This document shows positions 36,977 to 53,659 of a stretch of DNA of 64,000 bases, one piece after another. The stretch comes from Bugula neritina (lineage: Eukaryota; Bryozoa; Gymnolaemata; Cheilostomatida; Bugulidae). Below the pieces are notes generated by a model. The model was given only the letters and a program-made list of their open reading frames with translations, was not told the origin of the DNA and searched no databases. Position 1 is the first letter of the stretch. Each line of letters opens with the position of its first letter. The stretch is from assembly GCA_964035545.1 (NCBI GenBank), contig OZ037765.1, forward strand, positions 7,452,698-7,516,697, read 5' to 3'. The translations under genes and the position numbers were made by a program.

Positions 36977-37555
36977 ATGGCATACAGGCGTTCAGATGTT
37001 ATACAGCTGTACAAAAACGTATGTACTTTCCATTTCAAATTTTATTACCATACTTTAACTTAAGAAGAGTTTTACTTGGTGTTGCCATCAGATGAAATTA
37101 ATATACTGTAAGTTATTTTTTGTTTATGAGTGTTACAGTACGTGGCCCCAAAGGTTTCATAGTGCGCACAGAGTGTTTCAGAAGAAAGTTTGAGACTACA
37201 ACTTATATCGTTTTGTATATAATATTTAATGGAAATTTTCTTTTGAACTCTAATATAAAAGTTTATGACGTCATTCTATGTTTAGAGTTGTTTTTAGCTG
37301 TTGTACATGGGAAGAGAGTACCCGGCTGGATATGAATACTTTAGAAAAAGGTTAAGGACTGCTTTTTTGAACAACAAAGAAGAGATTGACCAGAGAAAGA
37401 TTGATGAACTGATAAACCGAGGAGAGTTTGTATCTAAAGAAATAGAAGCTCTGTATATGTTACGGAAATATAGAACACTGAAGAAGCGGTACTATGAAAC
37501 TGAACAATCAGAAGCTTACAAAATGCAAAAAATTGAAAGTCAGGTAGACAACTAA
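36977..37555 (+). CDS. ETFRF1: Electron transfer flavoprotein regulatory factor 1 (LYRM5)
   Basis: Small mitochondrial LYR-family protein. In mammals it binds electron-transfer flavoprotein and removes its FAD, damping electron flow from fatty-acid and amino-acid oxidation. Two coding exons: 36977-37018 ([14 protein letters not shown]) and 37298-37555, giving 99 residues (human 90). The LYR-type motif is LYKN followed by LLYMGREYP; human ETFRF1 also has LYK rather than LYR. The core includes [33 protein letters not shown] and RTLKKRYY. The first part of the second exon fits both the splice acceptor TTTTTAG and the phase. Head to head with DNAI7, as in human (LYRM5/CASC1). Confidence 0.95.
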
Positions 37556-39149
37556 GTATTTATTCAGTACATAGTTATAAGCATAAAGCAGTTTAAAATT
37601 TTCATCATTTCAAATATCTATATAAAATTTTTGCTGTATGGTGCTTACTTTCACGGCAAAGTGTACTTATGTCTCAATGCTAAGCTAAAATTTCTTACAA
37701 TAAGAATTTAAACACCTGCTAATCGACAAGGTCAAACTTTTGGTCACAAGTTCAAATGATTATCTTGAGTGTAAAAGTTGATGTCAATTTTTACCCGAAG
37801 ATGCCCAATTTTTTATCTGAATGAAAATCTGGTTTTTTTATTGGTATAAAGTTTAATATTTTTCTAGTAATAAGTTGTATTGTCAATTTTGCAGATTGAT
37901 TCTATACTTTCAAATTGTCCTGTATGAGAAGATATTGGTTTCATGCAAATTGTATCTAAATTTTCACTTTTATTATAAAAATATTTATTTCATGTATTTA
38001 TTGTTTGGTCTATATGTGGAGAATTATAGTTTTTTAAATTTGTGACATGAATAGTTATCTGACTATGGAATAAAGTAATCTTGCTTCTACCACGAAAATA
38101 TTAATTAAGCTAGATAATAAATATTCTAAATATCTACCACTGATAAATCTGTAGGATGACTGTGCAATTTAACCCATGTCTTCAGTTATTAGTGATAGTG
38201 CATGTGTATAAATTATGAAAACCAATATGATGTTGTTACTTGTATGTTTTGTTCACATTACTGCAAACAATAAATTGTTGTTATTTTGATTTGTTTATAC
38301 AACAATTATGCTATGAGATGCCTACTTTTTCATCAGCACCAATTTAACACACTTACTGTGTGTAACTTATATTAGTTAAACATATAATGTAAACATAGCC
38401 AGCTTTACTTTTCTGGCTTATGTTATGCTGCATAAAATAAATGGGATGGGAATTCAATACTATATATTGAATTTAGTTTATGTCACATTTGTCATGGATA
38501 AGATACATGTAAAATTTGGCCAATAGAATTATTAGATTAAAAAAACCAAAGTATAATAATTGCATACATAAAACATGTAATGATAAATCATATAATACAA
38601 AACACCAGAAATTTTCTAAGCTTCATAATATATTTTCAATATCCCCCTCAATGATGAGTCTTAAACAGCATTGTTATAAACATGTAATATTTAGCAAAAT
38701 ATAGGTGATAAGTGCTTATACTCAACACAATAAAGATTATTTTATTTTGAATCATTACATATATTGTTCTATATAAGCAGATTTGAATAACTAAATTAAA
38801 TTATAGCCTTAATATACAATTGATACATGCTTGACTTACTGCTTTACACACACGCGCGCACACGCCTGTAGAGTTGTCTAATCTTTTAATGCAACGCAGT
38901 TCACTAGCGCGAAACTTTTCAAATATAGTTTCCCTTTTATTTTATAGATGTACAGATTTCATTTGCCGTTTTTGTTACAACTTTGGTGTCTGTCTGTTCG
39001 AGAGAAAATAGTCGCACTCACTCTAATTTGTGTAATTTTGCAAAAGTCTGTCGGTTTAAGGTTGTCACTCGTGCTAGACTCAGCATTTTTATTCAATAAA
39101 ATATATTTCTTATGTTACCTGATTCATATTGGCTTGTAAATCACTAAAA
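37556..39149. other. ETFRF1 3' region and spacer
   Basis: Noncoding AT-rich sequence. AATAAA-type signals near 38,070 and 38,270 could end ETFRF1. A short (CA)n/(CG) patch occurs near 38,850. No gene recognised. Confidence 0.5.
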
Positions 39150-40080
39150 GTAAAAGTAAGACTGAAGCTCAAAAGACAAAAGGTAAATCAGTAAAACTAA
39201 ATGAAAATGAAAATACTCTTAGTTCTTACTCTTACTCTTACTCTTAGTCTTACTGAGTCTTAGTGAGTTAGTCTTACTCTTCATCTTACTCTTAGTCTTA
39301 TGTTACTAGTACTACTTAGAGTTAGTAGTACTAGAACTAGTAGTACTAGTAGTAGTAGGTATGACTATTAGTATTACTATTAGTATTAATATAAGACTAC
39401 GTTATTGTTAAACTTGAAATTTATTCAATTTCATAGTTATGGTAGTAATACTAATAGTAATAGTATAACTATAAGTATAAGTATATAAGTATAATAATAA
39501 TACTAATACTGTAATAGTATAATACTATAATACTAATGGTATAATAAGTATAATACTAATAGTATAAGTATGATATTTTTACTTTTAGTTTCACTTTGAC
39601 TTTGACTTTGACTTTTAGATTTAGTTTTACTTATTTAGTTTTAGACATCCAGTTTCACATTACTGATTACAGAGTACATTTACTGGTTATTATTATTAAT
39701 TACATTTACTATTAGTAATACTCTTACTAATAGTTTATTAGTCCATTACTGTTAGTCTAATCGGTTAGTAGTGATCATACTGATACTCATACTCTTAGTC
39801 ATAGTCATAGTGATACTGAATCTGATACTCTTACTCTATCTTAATTTATATCCAAATTTCAGGCTATGATAATTATAATAATAATTATTATTCCGTGTGT
39901 CATCATAATCATAATAATGATTATTTTAATTTATGATAATATTCATATTGTCATAGTAATAACCAATAATAATAGTAAATTATTGAGCTGAAAATGCACA
40001 TTTATGGTTTAAGATTATACTTATAGTTATGCTGTTATACTTATACTTATAAAATGTAATATACTTGTAGAATACAATTA
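39150..40080. repeat. Low-complexity island of TAGTATTACTA and CTTACT words
   Basis: Same style as the islands at 10.5-11.5 kb and 52.0-53.0 kb. It opens with runs of CTTACT and AGTAGTACTAG, moves through ACTAATAGTAATAG words, then TTTGACTTTGACTTT and ATAATAATTATTATT. No coding signal. Confidence 0.8.
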
Positions 40081-40467
40081 TTATGAACTAAGTCTAATGA
40101 AACCCAATTATTTCAGTTGTACTTGTTGTAAGTTTCAGTCGCAGTTTGCCATGTTTGTGCCTAAATTTACCTTCGGCTTCAGATTCAATGCAGATTAATG
40201 TTTTTGTTAAAAGCATAGTGATAACAAAAATTTAATTTTATATAAAAGAGCCTCTAGCATTTAGCATTCTTGTTTCACTAGTTTAATTCAGTCTTTGGTA
40301 CATAAATGGTTTCTTCCCAAGAATATATTATTTACTTGATATAAAGTCTGTATTATTTTATTTTATGGGTGATATTGATGAATGTGCTGTTGTTTAGTAG
40401 GGTTTGAGCACCATTCTGCATTTGCTCCTCACGGTTGCCATTGCTGGTCTCTACATATACCATTAAA

Positions 40468-45494
<5,027 letters not shown>

Positions 45495-46191
45495 CGTGCT
45501 GACTTCATTTGCTATAGCTTCAAGTGTTTACATAGATGTAATATACAGGACAGCAACTTACCTCATTTTGTAAATAAAAATTATTGTATGATTGAGTTTA
45601 TACCTTTTATTTAGCTTTGTAATGTAATGAGTTGATGTTGAACACTTAAATATCGCGATTTATTACATGCATGTTACCGCTAATATAAATCACAGTATTG
45701 TCATCATTTCCAGTGATAGCCGAAGTAAAATATAATATGTTCAATGTATACAACATAGAAAGTGAAAAAATATCTTGGACAGAGTTTTTATTAAAAAATA
45801 AATCAATTTTGAGAAAGAATCACTATAAAATGCATAGCTTTACAATGTATAACATTTTCACAGATAAGCTTTTAAAGATTAGAAAATCTACATGAGAAGA
45901 TTTAAATAATATTTTAGACGGTCTGTTTTACAAATAATAAGCCCTAAAAATTCCCAATTTTAAGTAATATATTAAAGCTATTATTTACGGGTAATATGCT
46001 CCTGGTGAAAGACTTCAAGGCTTTCTTTACGATTAAACCTCTAGTTACTAAATACAATGTGAAGCCAGAAATTGATTAAAAATATTTTCATGTATGTGTA
46101 CAATTGTTAGTCTCAGCCCCCCCCCCCTCCTCTCCTGGCCTACTCTGAGGTGAGTTGATTATATATGATGATTGTCACTGTATTCTTCAGT
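45495..46191. other. Gap between convergent U2AF2 and MAP2K gene
   Basis: Holds both 3' UTRs. The U2AF2 poly(A) signal is at 45,573. A C-rich run (nine C) lies near 46,118. No additional gene seen. Confidence 0.6.
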
Positions 46192-48921
46192 TCAAGGACC
46201 TGATGTAGGTTTTTTGTTCAAGTCAATCATGGTACAAACAAACGAAGTAATAGACTTATCATCAATGCTCTCGTGGTCCAATAAAAATGGATGAGCAAGC
46301 AGCTGGTCATAGTTGGCACGAAGTTCCACTTGCTTCTGTAAACTAAAAACAAAACGATGCCTTAACTACAACAATTAACACTTGGGAACATAAAATATTT
46401 TGAGGTTGCTTTTTCACATACCAAACTGCAACAAATTGCTGCAACTCTGGACTGTATTTTCCATCTGGAATAGTTGGTGGTGGCCCATTAACAACTTGTT
46501 TTATTTGGTGAAAAGGATCCTTCCATTGATCATATGGATAAGCGCATGTGGCAACCTCAATCTGTATCAAAGAGCAAGCATAGATAAATTACAAGTAGCT
46601 ACGAACTTTTGCTGATACTTATCAACTAAAGTAATGATACCTCACTTCTGAAGGATCATACAATACTATTGAAATACTATTACAAATTTAGGTTTTGAGT
46701 TTAAAAATGTAAAATGGCCAAGAAAATCAAATTTTTGCAGGTGGCTGTATTTACTTTTGCTCAATATAGTGATTACACTTCTTTTTGGACTAATAGTAGG
46801 TACAAGTAAATGGATATGTAGCACCTATTGTTAGATCAGTCTCAGATTTTACCAGCACATTGATTGATGCTTTATTCAATGTAAATTCAAAACTCAACCA
46901 ACATACCAGAGTTATTCCAAAACTCCAAACATCAGATTTTATCCCAAAACCTCGACAACCTTCTGGAGGGTCAATTCTTTCTGGCTAACAAGTAAATGAA
47001 AGACAGCAATCAACCTTAACACAACAATGTAACACTGTAAAATATCCAAGCAATCAACTGTATCTTCAGGTTTGAGTCATTAGAATAATGTAGACATGGC
47101 AACTTACAGACACGTGCCAAACAACTTACTGACATGTAGAACTTGCACCCTACTCTTGTCATAGCCAACGAGTTTTCCAGATAACCACTCACTCCAAAAT
47201 CACAGATTTTAATTTCACCCGCTCGATTTACCAATATATTAGACGGTTTAACATCTCTGTGTATTACACTCAACTGAGTTTTCAAAAATTTCAGGGCAGT
47301 AACAACCTAAAGATATTAAGAAAATTACCATCTGTAAATATAAAGAATTGTTATTCATCAGAAACATACAACAGGTTCTAATACAACATTTTTAAAAACC
47401 AAATTGAGAACTGCAAATATATGAAATTTCCATCAAAAATATTTTATAAAAAAGCCCTACGAAACATTGGCTTTGCTACAGTGTCTTCATCCTGAAACAT
47501 TGTTACTGTTTACTTTTACATTATTATTGCTTTGATTTCCATGCCTAGACCAAACAATCCATACTTTTCTACAACTCTTTTAACAAAAATAAAACTTTGC
47601 CGCCCAATTTCAGGTGTAAGTATACAGATTCTGAAACTACTAGTATCTCATAAACTATGCTTAAAAAACTCAGAGTTGAGGAAAAAGTCCCAGACATAGT
47701 TTTGTTGAAAAACACTTACACTGAATGCCAACTTTTTGATGAAGTGCTCACCAATATCATAATGATTGGAATGAGCAATACTATATAATCTGTCCAGAGA
47801 TAAGTCCATTAGCTCCATGCATATCCAGACTTCTCCCTACAAGTGGTAAGGAGGTGTTTCACTTTCACAATTAGCAATGTAAAGAACAAACTATTTCTTA
47901 AAACTAAACATGCATCAACATACTTCTTCAATCATAGCACCAAAGAATTTGACAGCATTTGGACAAGAGCCACTTCTCATTGACACGTCAAGATCCATAA
48001 AGTTTCGCTTCTTTTCATTAGTGTCCAGAGTGAGTGGAAACCTCTGTTAACAAACAATACTGAATAAAATTTGAATAACCTACTTAATACAAAAGTTAAG
48101 CACCTCTAAACAAGACTGTCCTAAAAACCTATCACTAAAACATCAGATATAGTAACTTCACTTTCGAAAATATAGCCCTAAGTGAACACATTTAGAAAAT
48201 TTTGAAAATATTTTATGTAAAAGCAATGTTCAGTAGAATGCATAGCAAATACAAAAATTCTACTTTAAAATGTGATTGACTAGGCTTAGCCAATAATGAA
48301 TGTTTACAAAGTAAATAATATCCACACCTTTACAGCCATTACAGTGCCTGTGGCACGATGCACCATTCTGTGAACAATTCCATAGGCACCTCTTCCTAAT
48401 TGTTCACATATATCTAAATCACTTGGGTTACAAGCTTGTTTGACTCCTTGGAGGGTAAGGGTTGATACTAACTCCCATGGACTGAAAAAATAAGAGTTGA
48501 TTCTGCTTTGAATATAGCTGCAGTGTAAGTGTAAAACAGAGCTCTAGAAACAAGATTAAATAGCTTGAACAGCTACAGAAGCCATTAAGTAGACATGAAA
48601 TTGGTGAAAAAATAACTTGCACAATATAGAAAACACCTTACATACACAGTTAGCTACTGAAACGAAATGAGCTAAAAATTATATGCTTGAAAAGACTGAA
48701 ACAAATGCTTTTTATACTGATATCACTTTATAGATGCATTATGATACACTGAGTACAATATAATAACATGATTACATTTGTGAAGTTCGTGGTAAAGGTT
48801 CAGTAGGGGGAAGTTTTTTGAACGTAAATGGCTTCCCTTTAAAATCCTTTCTTTTCCCACCAGAAGAAGAGCGAATTGTCTGATTAAGATCTTCTACTAC
48901 AGGAAACCCTTTGGCAGACAT
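46192..48921 (-). CDS. MAP kinase kinase, MKK3/MKK6-like
   Basis: Dual-specificity kinase that phosphorylates a p38-type MAPK. Eight coding exons on the minus strand: 48921-48776, 48481-48328, 48043-47924, 47836-47720, 47306-47130, 46984-46907, 46561-46422, 46342-46192 (TGA). They give 360 residues (human MKK6 334). A basic N-terminal docking-type stretch (SSGGKRKDF) comes first. The kinase domain has the glycine loop LGRGAYG, the ATP lysine VMAVK, the gatekeeper hinge VWICMELMD, the catalytic loop [13 protein letters not shown], and an activation loop [11 protein letters not shown] with both phospho-acceptor positions (S, T). [12 protein letters not shown] follows. [11 protein letters not shown] and SGYL favour MKK3/6 over MKK4. 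The loop continues GCKFYMSPER where relatives have GC+PYMAPER. The last acceptor at 46,343 was picked because it restores CLQKQVELR in frame. A 5' UTR exon appears to begin after an AG near 48,988. Confidence 0.92.
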
Positions 48922-51900
48922 GATGTGCAGAGCCACAGATCTCCCCACTAGTATAACTTGCTACTACATGCCATAACAGTAACCTAGTAAGATAAAAAAA
49001 GACAAATTTATTTCATTGTTTGACATATATATAATTTACTACAGTCTTTACATGGTTTTAAGTGAACTCAAAAGAAAATGAAATTTTGAAAATATACTAC
49101 TGCATCAAACTAGAATTACAGTACAATGTAAACTAAAACCTGAAATTTAATGTTTATAGTTCAAGTAAGATCATGGTTCCCATCATCGTACAGCACATAA
49201 AAATTTTAAATTATATGTAGTAGTTTAATGTGTCAAAGAAAAGGTTAAAGAGCTTTTTAATGTTAAATGTGGGTATGTTTGCCTAATTTAGTACAAACTG
49301 GGAAAAACAAGGCAAAAATTATTTTTTGCTTGAAAATGACAAAAGTTGCCCAACTGATGTAATTTGACCAGCTGAATTCAAATATATATGTAAAAAATTG
49401 TTTTGAGTGGGTAATCCAACAGTTTGAGTCAAGTAGGTATATGACATTACAGCAATTTCAGTATACATAGCATGAGCTTTAGGCTGGTAAGATTGTTATT
49501 CATGAGCTACAAAGTATAATAAAACAGAAAATTGACTTTAAACTGGTTGAAAGAGGGAAAATTGTTCAAATTTATTCACCATAAACAACTATGAGTACAT
49601 ATATTGTGTGAATGTTTCATACACTAATTTTTTAGCAGAATAGAATTTATTGATTTTCTACATGATCAGATGCATTACAAAAGAAATTATTCATTAACAA
49701 ATTGAAAAGATACAATTGAAATTATTACAATAAAAAATATGCTGTTTTTTTATAATTGTATAATTTTTTTTCAGTCTTTGGCCAACTTTTCAAAATTATC
49801 TTCGCCTCTGTTATACCCCGTAACTGCCATAACACCTATAATAAACATTATTTCTTAAAAAGTCTTGGTGCTTATATGATTTGCAAAATATCTGAGTCTA
49901 TTTTATACTGAATTGAATCATTTGCATTAATTTTCTGTAATTGATGGATTATAATAGTCGTAATCATGACGATATTGATAATCATCAATTTCAAACTCAA
50001 ACTGAAACTGTAATCGTAAAAGTTGGATTTTGAGGAAGTCAAATATTAACAACTTGCAACTCCTACTAAATAGTTATAGTTATAAATTAAAACTACCAAA
50101 TGATTAAATGTCATGAAACACTCACCTATTTGTAGGATGTAGGTTAATTAAGAGATTAGGAATATTTTTTTGTTTAATTCAACAAGTCAATTGAATTTCA
50201 ATTTGAAACCCGTAAAATGTTGCTAAGCGGATGCGTCAGATTAATCTCTCTCAAACTTGAATTGCAATATTTCTATGTGAAATTTGACAAATAACTATAA
50301 TTTTTATGCAGCAATATAATTATCAACAAGTTCTCAATATCTATTCGAAATAAAAATAAAACTTTAGAGAAATTAAATTTAGTTTTTATTTTTATTACAA
50401 GACTTTTGAAAGTAAGTCGCTTAATAAACAGACAACTCCGCAGTAATTTCGCGCCATTTGGTTATCCATTTGCACGAAGAGGAACGGAGAGGTGAACTTT
50501 GAGTTAACTTCAACATTCAAAATCACATTGTATGCAACCACGCCAATAAAACCGGTCAATATGCATATTGTTTAAAAGAGAAAAACATATTCTACAAAAT
50601 GAAATAAATAATGTAAAGTTTTAATGAACTTGATAAAAACTATGTCTTGTTAAATGAACAAAACCTCTGAAACTTCAAAAATGTCACTAAGATATTTAGT
50701 ACAAAATACCACAGTAAACTTCAATTTCTTAGTCTAATGTTGAACGCATGTTATCAATGTTTATTCTTTCAGATTATTTAGAGGGTTTTACACAAAATAA
50801 GTGTAATTACAATCTTTCACAGCTAAAAAATACTGAAATTAGACAGCTTAAAAGTTTTATGTTTGGCATTAAGGATTTGTACTAAATTATGTGAACAGAG
50901 CCATGTACTATTTATATAAACCAAATCATTTAAAAGCTTTCTTCACATTGATATACCTATTAACTTCGTATTGAACTTACAGATAAGACAAATGTTAATG
51001 CAAGGAAAATTTTTTCTTCAGTATAAATAAAATATCAAGGTGTTTTGCCAAGATTTCAACCCACTAATTTGGAACACAATTCCAGTGATTTTATAGTTTG
51101 CTTTAATCCAGATTGAAATTGCAAATGTAGATGTCGCTAGTATAAAATACTTAAGCAGGATCCTTACTACCATATAATTTACAGCTTTATTTATAGTTAA
51201 AGGTTCTTTGATAAGATAAATAAATGGTTAAATAACTCAAGCACTTATAGACAGCTCTACTGTCTAAATGTGCTTGAAAAACAATTATATGATAATAGTA
51301 TTAGCAGCACTGACAGTTGTTGAACTAAATAAACTTTTACATAATAATGAAAGCAATAATAAATATTTACATACTTTAAGCACTTGTTAAAGCCATAGGC
51401 AAGAATTCAAAATTGTCTGTATTTGATGTAGAGAGCTGACCATTCCAATACCATTACCGTATTCATGATAACACTCAATTATAAATATATTGTAAGTTAT
51501 ACTAATACTCACATTAAATCTAATATAAAAACATTAAAACTTAATAACTTAAAAAAATAAAATGTTATCAAGCTTTCATTGCATTTAAGAAAAGATGAGA
51601 ATTGGTAAGAAAATAATATGACATATTTGTGAGGTTGCATATATACAGATGTTAGTTGACCATGGGCAGCAGACCTAGAAATTGTCAAATTTTGGTGATC
51701 TGATTTCATTATATGCTATTGCAAGTAAAATAAGTATAACAAATATAATAATATAATAATTACTAAAAATATTATGTAATTATAATGCATCAAATTTAAC
51801 TATGCAAAACTAAAAGTCAGATCTAATAAAATTAATAAATATGATAATATTTAATCTTATATTAATATGATTATTAATAAAACAATAATCATAATAACCA

Positions 51901-52049
51901 TCAAATTTGAAAAATTAAATAAATAATACTATTATAAACATGTCATAAATATTATTAGTCAACATTATCATTATGCTTATGTATTAATAGTCTAAATTGG
52001 TAATTCTTTTGTCTATGAGCTATGAATTTCTTCAAGTTCATCTAGTTCT
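48922..52049. other. Long intergenic region upstream of the MAP2K gene
   Basis: No coding exon recognised on either strand. A TTTCGCGCC sequence (about 50,447-50,455), matching the E2F/DP-type core, lies in a brief GC-richer patch (50,430-50,530) and may mark a distal promoter. From 49,950 onward AT-rich cryptic repeats appear. Confidence 0.4.
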
Positions 52050-53010
52050 ACTTCTGGAAGAAAATATTATATTCTACTTATACTAATACTAATACATTTG
52101 TGATTCACTAATTATAGTACTAGTAGTAAAACTAAAATTAAATTAAGTTAATCAATTTTAATTATAATTACAAAACCAACAATTGAACATGCCAGACTCA
52201 GTGACTGTGAGTGTGACATTAACTGATTAAAGTGATATGGCTTAACATATGCCACATAGCCATGCCCATACGCACATGCCTATGTCTATCACTCTATGAG
52301 TATGGCTTTGCCTTAAAGGTTACAGTCACAAATTTATAGTTAGCGTTATACTTATAGTTGTCTTGTCTTGTCTTGTCTAGTTATTCACTAAGTTATTGGT
52401 AAGCTACTGTAATTCAAAATTTTAAACTCAAAGTTGTACTAATAGTAACAGTAATACTAATAGTAATAGTTATAGTAATACTAATAGTAAAACTTAAGAC
52501 TTATGAGTTATAGCCATGCCCATGGGCCATGATCATGAATTACTAATAGTATGATTGTGATGATTATCATTATTATTATGATTACGATAATCATAATATA
52601 AATATTAATCACAATCATGAATCATAATGATAATCATTACGATTATTAATATTATCATAATTATTACTGCTACTGTGCTACTTTTACTACAAGTATAACT
52701 ATAAGTATTAGTAGTAGTACAAGTAATAATATTACTATAAGTGAATAACTATTACAGTATTAGTATTTGTATAACTTATAAATTATTAGTTATAACTAAT
52801 AACTAATACTCAAACTAATACTAATAGTAATACTAATACAGTAATAGTAATATTAATAATAATATTAATAAGTTAGTTAATAAGTAATAACTATAAGTAT
52901 AAGTATTACTATTAGTATAACTATAAGTTAATGTATAAGTATAAGTATAACATTAACTATAACTATAAGTATTAGTATAAGCATAAGTAATATTAATAAC
53001 ATAAACAGTG
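52050..53010. repeat. Low-complexity island of ACTAATAGTAATA words
   Basis: Third island of the same kind. It includes a short (GTCTT)n run near 52,360 and patches of CATAATGATAATCAT (mirror and inverted symmetric). Noncoding. Confidence 0.8.
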
Positions 53011-53659
53011 AAATTGAAGGTGATTTCACAAAAACAAGAATACATTGCAGACCACTTCTAGCAAGCCCATACCCGTACTTCCATTAAAATTTACTATACT
53101 ATTAGTATTTGTATCAATAATTAATATTTACAGATTAAGATTCAGATTTACTTTGCACTTGCAGTTTCTTGTTCGATGAACTCTGGCGCATTCTTAGACT
53201 GTGATTTGTATATATCATAATAACGGCTATTTACCAAATGTGTTAGAGTTGTTATTCGAGATTAATAGTCGATGAGTTTCTGAACACTAGCTATGTCACA
53301 CCCTCTTCTCGAAATGTGACTATAGAGTTATCCCTCTAACTCTATTAACGAGAACAGAAGCAAGCTTATACAAAAACAGATAACTCCGTATACATACACA
53401 TGAAGACGATCATATTTTACGTATGCAAAATACGGGGTTATCTTTTCATAAATAGCTAAAATACTAGACCAAACGCCTTCACAAGCACTGCGGTGCGACC
53501 GAACGACAACTTGATTTCATCGAGCCTAGGGCAAGATGATATATAACCGTTTCCGCTTATTCACTCCTCGCACATGGTAAACGTTGGGAAATTCAATTCA
53601 GCCGACAAACTTTTCAACAACACTTATTTCCAATTTATTGTTCCTTAGATTGCTATAAC
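53011..53659. promoter_or_regulatory. RSL1D1 upstream region
   Basis: Sequence complexity rises here and GC content increases near 53,470-53,600. The promoter and short 5' UTR of the gene starting at 53,660 are expected within it. CTATAGAGTTATCCCTCTAA near 53,320 is followed by a partial inverted copy. No TATA box position can be assigned. Confidence 0.4.
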
